A stretch of DNA of 5,160 nt from Sulfitobacter sp. (lineage in GTDB: Bacteria > Pseudomonadota > Alphaproteobacteria > Rhodobacterales > Rhodobacteraceae). Shown here piece by piece: positions 1 to 4,936 of this stretch. Position 1 is the stretch's first letter; every line of letters starts with the position of its first letter. The stretch spans positions 1 through 5,160 of the forward strand of contig JAPKCR010000229.1 of assembly GCA_026421135.1 (NCBI GenBank). The letters run 5' to 3'. The notes beneath the pieces were generated by a model. That model searched no databases and was not told the origin of the DNA. It saw only the letters and a list, made by a program, of their open reading frames with translations. Made by a program: the position numbers and the translations under genes.

Positions 1-1
1 G

Positions 2-865
2 CTCGAGCCGTTTACGTTCAGATCCGCGCTCAAGCAGATGGCCATTCCCCCAGCCTATGAAGATGTGTGGATGTCGCCCCTCGTTAATGGTCATCTATTG
101 GCGACCGGGCGGGATACTAAGGCGCGCAAGCAATATCGGTATCACGATAAATGGGCGCAAGCGCAGTCCGAGACAAAATTCAACCGTCTGATCGATTTCG
201 GTCATGCACTGCCTAAATTACGGCGCACCGTCCTGCGTGATCTTGAGGCCGAGGCCGGTGAGCGACTGTTCGCGCTGGCCAGTGCAGTGACTTTAATCGA
301 CCGCGCAGCGCTGCGTGTTGGCAATTCTGAATACACCCGCGAGAACGGCAGCTATGGCGCGGTAACGCTGCAAAACAAGCACGTGAACCTATCAGGGAAC
401 ATGATCCGGTTGCGCTATACGGCCAAGGGCGGCAAGAAAGTGCGTCGCCAGATCAATGATCGTACGCTGGCAAAAACCTTGGGTAAGATCAACGATTTGC
501 CCGGGGCCGAGCTGTTTTCATGGGTCGATGAAGGCGGCGAGGCGCAAGTTTTGAACTCCACCGCCTTGAACAAATATATCGCCGACGCTGCCGGAAGTGA
601 TGAAATTACAGCGAAGACCTTTCGGACATGGGCAGGCACAGTTGCCGCATTCGAGATCGCGGAGAAAGGCCATGCATCAATCAAGGCAATGGCAGAAGCG
701 GCATCTGAACAGTTAAGCAATACCCCCACCGTGGCGCGCAACAGCCATATTCATCCTAGCGTTATCGACCTTGCCGGCGCTGAACCATTGACGATTAAAA
801 AGGTTCGCAAGTCAGGTCTTTTCGCAGCCGAAGCGCGGTTGCTAAGCTTTCTTGAAACCGTTTAA
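2..865 (+). CDS. DNA topoisomerase IB, 3' part (5' end outside window), catalytic Tyr replaced by His
   Basis: Bacterial/poxvirus-type topoisomerase IB, which relaxes supercoiled DNA by single-strand nicking through a 3'-phosphotyrosine. The frame is open from base 2, and the residues before the ATG at 38 also read as family sequence, so that ATG is internal and the true start lies upstream. Counting from the ATG at 38, the family blocks are IPPAYEDVW (3-11), NGHLLATGRD (17-26) and RKQYRYH (30-36), then the catalytic core: Arg93 in LRVGN, Lys130 in TAKGGK, Arg196 in TFRTW and Asn228 in SNTPT. Asn228 sits where vaccinia topoisomerase has His265. Nine residues on, where the nucleophilic Tyr belongs (family pattern CR-x-x-Y-[VI]-HP), this protein reads ARNSHIHP, with His237 (CAT, 746-748). 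The reading frame is otherwise intact. Its 3' end overlaps the convergent kinase gene by 24 bases. The family call is firm; whether the enzyme is active is doubtful. Confidence 0.93.
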   Translation, partial: LEPFTFRSALKQMAIPPAYEDVWMSPLVNGHLLATGRDTKARKQYRYHDKWAQAQSETKFNRLIDFGHALPKLRRTVLRDLEAEAGERLFALASAVTLIDRAALRVGNSEYTRENGSYGAVTLQNKHVNLSGNMIRLRYTAKGGKKVRRQINDRTLAKTLGKINDLPGAELFSWVDEGGEAQVLNSTALNKYIADAAGSDEITAKTFRTWAGTVAAFEIAEKGHASIKAMAEAASEQLSNTPTVARNSHIHPSVIDLAGAEPLTIKKVRKSGLFAAEARLLSFLETV

Positions 866-1534
866 GGGGGTCCGATCAGTGAGAGTTACTTGAAGATCAC
901 AAGGCATGCGGTGTGCAGAAAGGCGGCGTGCGTTGGCCATATCGTTGCCATCAGCGCGGGTTTCGGCCTGAACCCGCGTATGGTCATGGGCCAACCATCG
1001 ATCAACGAGACGCGTGCGCAGAACGTCTGACGGGACATTCAGGAATATTCGGAAATCCCAAAGATCGTATAGATCGCGCCAGCCTTTGTCGTCGAACAAA
1101 AGGTAATTGCCTTCGACGATTACGGTTTCAACTCCATGGGAAAGCACGCCGCCATCAGGGACTGCCCTATCATGACTACGGTCAAAGGTTGGAAAGGGCA
1201 CCTTATCCTCTGTTCCAAGTCGCCCGATCAGATCGGTCAGGCCAGCGATATCAAAGGTTTCCGGCGCGCCCTTTCGACTGCGCAATCCGCGCAAATCGAG
1301 TTCGGAATTGTCCAGATGAAACCCGTCCATCGGTACGACTTGGGCGCTGTTGCCTTGGGCGGTCAAATGATCGGCGATCTGGTCGGCGAACGTCGATTTT
1401 CCGCTGGCGGGGGCACCGGCCAAGGCGACCACCCTTCGCCGGCCCTTTATTGGGGCCGCTTGGATTGCGGCGCAGATGTCGGGCAAGCTTGGATCGGTAT
1501 CGGTCATAGTTGGCATTTCTTTTGAAGGGTGCAT
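842..1534 (-). CDS. P-loop kinase of the uridine kinase/phosphoribulokinase superfamily (nucleoside/nucleotide kinase-like)
   Basis: Predicted cytoplasmic small-molecule kinase of 230 residues; the substrate is not identifiable. The Walker A motif is GAPASGKST (residues 40-48). It is followed by VVPMDGFHLDN (about 66-76), typical of the substrate-binding strand of uridine kinase/PRK-like enzymes, then RKGAPETFD, VEGNYLLFDDKGW and an Arg-rich lid RLVDRWLAHDHT. Similar proteins are annotated as nucleoside/nucleotide kinase family or putative fructose-transport kinases; these names are weak guides to substrate. The ATG at 1534 overlaps the soxT stop in a TAATG arrangement, which suggests translational coupling. 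Start codons at 1516 or 1507 (protein beginning MPTMTD or MTDTD) are also plausible, with a purine-rich AAAAGAA just upstream. It is the last gene of the soxS-soxR-soxT operon, an unexpected passenger, and its 3' end overlaps the convergent topoisomerase gene. No terminator was seen at its end. Confidence 0.85.
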   Translation of the reverse strand: MHPSKEMPTMTDTDPSLPDICAAIQAAPIKGRRRVVALAGAPASGKSTFADQIADHLTAQGNSAQVVPMDGFHLDNSELDLRGLRSRKGAPETFDIAGLTDLIGRLGTEDKVPFPTFDRSHDRAVPDGGVLSHGVETVIVEGNYLLFDDKGWRDLYDLWDFRIFLNVPSDVLRTRLVDRWLAHDHTRVQAETRADGNDMANARRLSAHRMPCDLQVTLTDRTPLNGFKKA

Positions 1535-2610
1535 TAATCGATACGGCTAAAACCCTCGACCAATTGACGCAGGCCGATCACGGCCCCCAGAACAATGCAT
1601 GCCAATGTCACCGGTGCGCTGTAAGCCAATACCGAGAATGCCGACAGCCCCTGACCGACGCTGCATCCCACGGCAATAACTGCACCGAACCCCATCAGGA
1701 CCGCACCACCAATCTGGCGACGTAATTCGCGGGGGTCTTCGCAGGCTTCCCACCGCATATGACCCTTGATCATGCACCCAGCCAACGCGCCCAGAATGAC
1801 GCCCACCACAGACCCTGTGCCAAAGCTGATAGTGTTGCCTGACGAAGTCATGAGGTACAGCAAAGTCTCGCCCACGGGGGCAATGAAAGTGTGCGAAATG
1901 ACGATGGTTCGGTCAAACCCGTTTGCGGTGATCCATTGGGTTGCAGCCCAACCCGAAAGCACCGCAATGCCCACAACCACACCCCACAGGATTGAGGCGG
2001 GGCTGTCACGCAAGCCTTTGTGAAGTAGGGTAAAAAATATCAGCAAAGCACCGACCGTGATGCCGACAACATGCAGATCAACAGGGAGATAACCGGCAAT
2101 CAGATGGGCGATGCCCGGCGGCACGGAGCCCGCATCAGACACCGGAAAGAGCGACAGTCGCAAAGCAGAGAGCGGACCCCCAAGCGCTACGTACCCCGAT
2201 ACCCCCATCACGATCACAATCATGAACGACCTCAAGTCCCCGCAGCCCATCCGAGCCAGTGCGCCATAGCCGCAGTTGCCTGCAATCGCCATGCCATAGC
2301 CGAAAGTCAGGCCGCCGATGATGCTGGCCAAGGGGTTCCACGCAAGTGAAAGATACAAGGTATCGTCCAGGTTCAGCAGACCGCCGCTCGACAGTGCGAA
2401 TGTCCCAATCAGCGCGACGCCAAGGGCAATGCCCCACATCGCAAAGCGGGTCGAGGTCGCGCCGTAGTAAAGGTCTTCGATAGCACCCAAGGTGCAAAAG
2501 CGGCCAAGCCGCGCCGCAAGACCTAACAAAATACCGCCAAACAAACCGGCAAAAGCCATCAGCGTGGGTTCGGAAAACCGATCCAGCAGCAGCGCGCTTA
2601 GTGCGTCCAC
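1534..2610 (-). CDS. soxT: SoxT, YeeE/YedE (TsuA-like) family sulfur-compound membrane transporter
   Basis: Inner-membrane protein of 358 residues, rich in hydrophobic Gly/Ala helices, belonging to the YeeE/YedE family. A member of that family was shown to take up thiosulfate with conserved cysteines acting in relay. The matching cysteine motifs are visible: GRFCTLGAIEDL (Cys39), GNCGYGALARMGCGDLRS (Cys113 and Cys123) and GCSVGQGLSAFS (Cys316). Further cysteines are at 279, 290 and 338. The sequence looks like two similar halves with one conserved motif pair in each, as expected for the family's internal pseudo-symmetry. The start is a GTG at 2610, six bases after the soxR stop and in the same frame, with no good Shine-Dalgarno sequence, so translation probably depends on soxR. 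The downstream kinase start overlaps its stop. The soxSRT order matches sox clusters of other alphaproteobacteria. The role is inferred as import of thiosulfate or another sulfur species, perhaps supplying the SoxR signal; the substrate is not proven. Confidence 0.88.
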   Translation of the reverse strand: MDALSALLLDRFSEPTLMAFAGLFGGILLGLAARLGRFCTLGAIEDLYYGATSTRFAMWGIALGVALIGTFALSSGGLLNLDDTLYLSLAWNPLASIIGGLTFGYGMAIAGNCGYGALARMGCGDLRSFMIVIVMGVSGYVALGGPLSALRLSLFPVSDAGSVPPGIAHLIAGYLPVDLHVVGITVGALLIFFTLLHKGLRDSPASILWGVVVGIAVLSGWAATQWITANGFDRTIVISHTFIAPVGETLLYLMTSSGNTISFGTGSVVGVILGALAGCMIKGHMRWEACEDPRELRRQIGGAVLMGFGAVIAVGCSVGQGLSAFSVLAYSAPVTLACIVLGAVIGLRQLVEGFSRID

Positions 2611-2616
2611 GTCAGA

Positions 2617-2952
2617 TCAATCAGCGCGACAGAATAGATCATATACAACTTCCATGATCTGTTTCGGGCGGTCATCGGCAAGCCGGTAATAGATCGTCTT
2701 GCCATCCCTGCGCGGGATCACCAACCCCTCAAGCCGCAAACGCGAGAGTTGCTGGGAAACGGCCGCTTGCCGTGCGGACAATAGCTCTTCCAGCTCGGTT
2801 ACAGACTTTTCGCCCGACGCCAGATGGCACAGAATCATTAATCTTCCCTCGTGGCTGATTGCCTTGAGGAAATTGGATGCTTGCACCGCATTCGACGCCA
2901 TCTTGTCGAGGTCGGATGCACACATATTCTTGTCAAAAACTGGTAGACCCAC
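2617..2952 (-). CDS. soxR: SoxR, ArsR-family sulfur-responsive transcriptional repressor
   Basis: Winged-helix ArsR/SmtB-family repressor of 111 residues, not the MerR-type SoxR of enterobacteria. The segment FLKAISHEGRLMILCHL (28-44) is the family's first conserved helix pair. SVTELEELLSARQAAVSQQLSRL (50-72) is the recognition helix-turn-helix, and GLVIPRRDGKTIYYRL (76-91) is the wing. Cysteines lie at 11, 42 and 108. Cys42 and Cys108 match the paired cysteines of the persulfide/polysulfide sensors BigR and SqrR, which form a disulfide or polysulfide bridge and leave DNA. No metal-binding ArsR motif (CxC) is present. The start is a GTG at 2952, preceded by AAGGAA at 2966-2961 with an 8-base spacer, which supports it over the in-frame ATGs at Met10 and Met18. 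It lies 69 bases downstream of soxS and 6 bases before soxT. Likely targets are the soxS-soxV region and the soxX promoter, as described for Paracoccus SoxR. Confidence 0.92.
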   Translation of the reverse strand: MGLPVFDKNMCASDLDKMASNAVQASNFLKAISHEGRLMILCHLASGEKSVTELEELLSARQAAVSQQLSRLRLEGLVIPRRDGKTIYYRLADDRPKQIMEVVYDLFCRAD

Positions 2953-3021
2953 GGGACGGTTTCCTTAGTACAATGGTCAAAGTCAAAGTGCTTTGCTCAA
3001 TCAATTACAGCGTTCGGGGCC

Positions 3022-3402
3022 TCAGCTTCCGTTTGGCGGTAGCATCAGTTTGGCATCAAACATCATTTTTTCCAATACTCCCCAAAAGAAATCTTCCCCC
3101 GGATAGCCTTCAATGCGGGAAATCTCTTGGCCGTCGACCATCAGCACAAAGGTCGGTGTGAACCGCAGGCTGCGCGAAAAAGTCAGATCAGCAGGTGTGT
3201 CGGCCCGGATATCAATGCGGCGCAAGGGGGCCGTTCTTCCGGCTTCGGTCTTGGGATATATCGGCGCGATCTGGTCATCCCAGCGGGCGCACCATACACA
3301 GCCTTTTTCCTCGACCATGACCAATGACGCCTCGGCCAAGGCTTGCCCTGATGCGGCCGCCAGGGTCAAAAAAGCGAATAGAACTGCGCGGATGCGTTTC
3401 AT
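3022..3402 (-). CDS. soxS: SoxS, periplasmic thioredoxin-like protein that supports SoxYZ activity
   Basis: Small exported thioredoxin-fold protein, 126 residues with a Sec signal peptide: KRIR, then a hydrophobic stretch, then ALA-EA, with cleavage likely after Ala23. The redox motif KGCVWCARW (Cys35, Cys38) opens the fold and RFTPTFVLMVDG holds the cis-proline loop. The protein ends soon after, so it is a minimal single-domain thioredoxin. In Paracoccus, SoxS is a periplasmic thiol-disulfide oxidoreductase that reactivates the SoxYZ carrier by acting on the SoxY cysteine; that role is carried over here by context and similarity. The chosen start is the ATG at 3402, because it begins a proper signal peptide and has ACAGGTG (AGGTG at 3412-3408) five bases upstream. 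A start 15 codons further up would spoil the signal peptide. It is the first gene of the minus-strand operon and diverges from soxV. Confidence 0.9.
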   Translation of the reverse strand: MKRIRAVLFAFLTLAAASGQALAEASLVMVEEKGCVWCARWDDQIAPIYPKTEAGRTAPLRRIDIRADTPADLTFSRSLRFTPTFVLMVDGQEISRIEGYPGEDFFWGVLEKMMFDAKLMLPPNGS

Positions 3403-3482
3403 GAAAACACCTGTTGATTTCGTATAACATAATGCGAATATGTGCATGGCACAAGATATGGCACAAGATAAAGGGCCCCACT
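3403..3482. promoter_or_regulatory. Divergent soxS / soxV regulatory region
   Basis: This 80-base AT-rich spacer lies between two divergent sox operons. On the minus strand, TTGTGC (3454-3449) and TATGTT (3431-3426), 17 bases apart, form a modest candidate promoter for soxS with a short leader. On the plus strand TATAAC (3423-3428), CATAAT (3428-3433) and a TTGATT (3414-3419)/AATATG (3437-3442) pair are candidate elements for soxV, none convincing. One ATTC half-site (minus strand 3439-3436) has TTAT in place of GAAT eight bases on, so it is only half of the SqrR/BigR-type consensus and may be a weaker SoxR operator. Paracoccus SoxR is known to bind the equivalent spacer. AAGGG at 3471-3475 is the soxV ribosome binding site. 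The promoter positions are by eye and uncertain. Confidence 0.55.
3446..3469 (+). repeat. Perfect 12-base tandem direct repeat (2 copies)
   Basis: The unit ATGGCACAAGAT occurs at 3446-3457 and again, with no gap, at 3458-3469. It lies between the candidate promoter elements and the soxV ribosome binding site. Each copy carries TTGTGC on the minus strand, the candidate soxS -35 element, so the duplication doubles that element. It could be a slippage duplication or a functional repeated site. Confidence 0.9.
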
Positions 3483-4223
3483 ATGCTTGAAATTACGTTC
3501 ATCGGTGCGGCCGTCGCTGGGTTATTATCCTTTCTGTCGCCCTGCATTCTGCCGATCGTTCCGTTCTATCTAAGCTATCTGGCAGGCGTCGGGATGAACC
3601 AGATTACTGCCGACGGACCTGTTGATGCGGCCGTGCGCCGTCGTGCTGTGCTGGCATCGCTGTTCTTTGCGGCAGGTGTGATTACCATCTTCATGGGGCT
3701 GGGGGCTGCGGCGTCCAGTTTTGGCCAAGTGGTCCGCGAGTATTTTGACTATCTGCGATGGATCGCGGCTGCGATCATCATCGCCATGGGTTTGCACTTT
3801 CTGGGTGTGATCCGCATCGGTATCTTGTACCGCCAATTTCGCGCCGATGCCGGGGATACCGGATCGACCAGCCTGATCGGTGCCTATGTGATCGGCCTTG
3901 CATTTGCCTTTGGCTGGACGCCATGCGTGGGGCCCGTGCTGGCCGCAATCCTGTTCACAGCTGCCGGAACGGAAACGGCAACCAATGGTGCGTTGCTACT
4001 GTTCACTTATGGTGTGGGCATGACCGCCCCGTTTGTAGTGGCGGCGATGTTTATCGGACCATTCATGCGGTGGATGGCGCGTTTTCGCCAACATTTGGGT
4101 ACGGTCGAAAAGGTTATGGGCGCTTTGCTGATTATCTTTGGTTTTCTGATCGCTACAAATTCAATGAATTATATCGCACAATGGATGCTCGAAACATTTC
4201 CGGTTTTCGGCGGCATCGGATAG
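3483..4223 (+). CDS. soxV: SoxV, CcdA/DsbD-type membrane thiol-disulfide electron carrier
   Basis: Inner-membrane protein of 246 residues with about six hydrophobic helices. It takes electrons from cytoplasmic thioredoxin and passes them to periplasmic thioredoxins. The two redox cysteines of the CcdA family are in place: LSFLSPCILPIVP (Cys21, helix 1) and FGWTPCVGPVLAAIL (Cys148, helix 4), each followed by the expected proline. Length and topology match free-standing CcdA rather than the three-domain DsbD. In Paracoccus, SoxV is needed for thiosulfate oxidation and reduces SoxW. The start chosen is the ATG at 3483, with AAGGG seven bases upstream and the normal CcdA N-terminus. An upstream TTG at 3414 would add 23 residues coded by regulatory sequence, including the 12-base repeats. 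soxW follows after 26 bases with its own strong ribosome binding site, so the two genes form an operon. CcdA of cytochrome c biogenesis is a close relative, but the neighbours decide for SoxV. Confidence 0.93.
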   Translation: MLEITFIGAAVAGLLSFLSPCILPIVPFYLSYLAGVGMNQITADGPVDAAVRRRAVLASLFFAAGVITIFMGLGAAASSFGQVVREYFDYLRWIAAAIIIAMGLHFLGVIRIGILYRQFRADAGDTGSTSLIGAYVIGLAFAFGWTPCVGPVLAAILFTAAGTETATNGALLLFTYGVGMTAPFVVAAMFIGPFMRWMARFRQHLGTVEKVMGALLIIFGFLIATNSMNYIAQWMLETFPVFGGIG

Positions 4224-4249
4224 ATACGAGACACAAAGGAGTGCCTGAC

Positions 4250-4816
4250 ATGAAGCTTTTGAAAACTTGCCTCACCATCGTTTCCTTGGCCCTTGGCGGG
4301 TCGGCGTTTGCCGCTGAATTAGGTGATGACGGTCTGCACAAAACCGCGTGGATGCGCGACACTTTCAAGGACCTCAACGAGGATCTGGCCGAGGCCAACG
4401 CTGAGGGAAAGCGTCTGATGTTGACGGTTGAACAGCGGGGCTGCATCTATTGCGCCAAGATGCACGAAGAGGTGTTTCCGCTCCCTAGCATTGACGCCTA
4501 TCTGAAAGAGCATTTCTTTGTCGTGCAGATCAACATGTTCGGCGATATCGAAATGACAGATTTTGACGGCGAATCCCTGCCTGAGAAAGAAATGGTGCGT
4601 AAATGGGGCATGATGTTCACCCCGACGCTGGTGTTTTTGCCGGAAGAGGTCGCCGAAGGTCAGACAGCAGCTCAAGCGGCAGTGGCGACTGTGCCAGGGG
4701 CATTCGGTCCGGGTACGACCTTGAACATGCTGCAATGGGTCGTCGACAAGGAATACGAGGGCGACGAGCCTTTCCAAAAGTATCTTGCCCGCAAATTGAC
4801 GGAACAGAATAATTGA
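4250..4816 (+). CDS. soxW: SoxW, periplasmic thioredoxin-family partner of SoxV
   Basis: Exported thioredoxin-fold protein of 188 residues. A Sec signal peptide (KLLK, hydrophobic core, GSAFA) is probably cleaved after Ala21. The redox motif is QRGCIYCAKMHEEV (Cys65, Cys68), with the cis-proline loop at GMMFTPTLVFL. An acidic helical segment (about 36-52) precedes the domain. A charged insert (MTDFDGESLPEKE) and a C-terminal helical tail make it longer than SoxS. Cys7 lies in the signal peptide without a lipobox context, so the protein is probably soluble. In Paracoccus, SoxW is reduced by SoxV. It lies 26 bases after soxV, and AAAGGAG at 4235-4241 with an 8-base spacer fixes the ATG at 4250. 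The stop codon falls inside a possible hairpin (4811-4850). Confidence 0.92.
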   Translation: MKLLKTCLTIVSLALGGSAFAAELGDDGLHKTAWMRDTFKDLNEDLAEANAEGKRLMLTVEQRGCIYCAKMHEEVFPLPSIDAYLKEHFFVVQINMFGDIEMTDFDGESLPEKEMVRKWGMMFTPTLVFLPEEVAEGQTAAQAAVATVPGAFGPGTTLNMLQWVVDKEYEGDEPFQKYLARKLTEQNN

Positions 4817-4850
4817 AGGGCAGGCCGCTAACGCCAGGTCCGCTTCAATT
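4811..4850 (+). terminator. Possible hairpin terminator after soxW
   Basis: An exact 8-base inverted repeat, AATTGAAG (4811-4818) and CTTCAATT (4843-4850), encloses 24 bases. Within them GGC (4823-4825) can pair with GCC (4833-4835), extending the stem with bulges. TTTAAAATT follows. The soxW stop codon sits in the left arm. The outer stem is AT-rich and the inner one imperfect, so this may be a weak or partial terminator, or a processing site between soxVW and soxX. Confidence 0.4.
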
Positions 4851-4877
4851 TAAAATTCACAAAAGCGAATTTATAGT
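4849..4877 (+). promoter_or_regulatory. Candidate sigma70-type promoter for the soxX operon
   Basis: TTTAAA (4849-4854, four of six to the -35 consensus) and TATAGT (4872-4877, five of six to the -10 consensus) are separated by exactly 17 bases. Transcription would begin near 4884, giving a leader of about 50 bases before soxX. The soxX ribosome binding site GGGAGGA (4927-4933) lies just before the ATG at 4937. The assignment is by eye. Confidence 0.5.
4853..4872. promoter_or_regulatory. SoxR/SqrR/BigR-type operator, AAATTC-N8-GAATTT
   Basis: A perfect 20-base interrupted palindrome with arms AAATTC (4853-4858) and GAATTT (4867-4872) around an 8-base spacer. The core is exactly the ATTC-N8-GAAT arrangement described for the persulfide-sensing ArsR repressors SqrR and BigR. 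Those proteins share the two-cysteine pattern seen in the SoxR of this window. It fills the spacer between the candidate soxX -35 and -10 boxes, so a bound repressor would block RNA polymerase. Paracoccus SoxR is reported to bind the equivalent soxW-soxX spacer. Confidence 0.78.
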
Positions 4878-4936
4878 TGCGTCAATTTGGCGCTACGTCT
4901 ACGCTGGTATGCAAATATGAGTCTTTGGGAGGACAA

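Noticed and set aside
913..1525. Plus-strand open frames opposite the kinase gene
   Set aside because: They are Arg/Gly-rich low-quality translations with no recognisable domain, antisense to a clear P-loop kinase.
2135..2497. Second minus-strand frame within soxT
   Set aside because: It is a frame-shifted echo of soxT codons; the soxT frame is intact throughout, so there is no frameshift.
2981..2995. Short repeat and hairpin (GTCAAA repeats, CAAAG-tg-CTTTG) between soxR and soxS
   Set aside because: The loop is only two bases and the stem AT-rich; it is too weak to call a terminator or operator.
3397..3406. TTTCATGAAA palindrome at the soxS start codon
   Set aside because: A ten-base palindrome around an ATG arises easily by chance, and it does not match the ATTC-N8-GAAT operator.
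3403..3447. N-terminal extension of SoxS by 15 residues
   Set aside because: It would place unrelated residues before a well-formed signal peptide and run through the promoter region.
3414..3482. N-terminal extension of SoxV from a TTG
   Set aside because: It is polar sequence encoded by the regulatory region and the 12-base repeats. The ATG at 3483 has a good ribosome binding site and the CcdA N-terminus.
3758..4249. Open frame upstream of and continuous with soxW, overlapping soxV in another frame
   Set aside because: The upstream part lacks family similarity and is a shadow of soxV. soxW has a strong ribosome binding site and a signal peptide at 4250.
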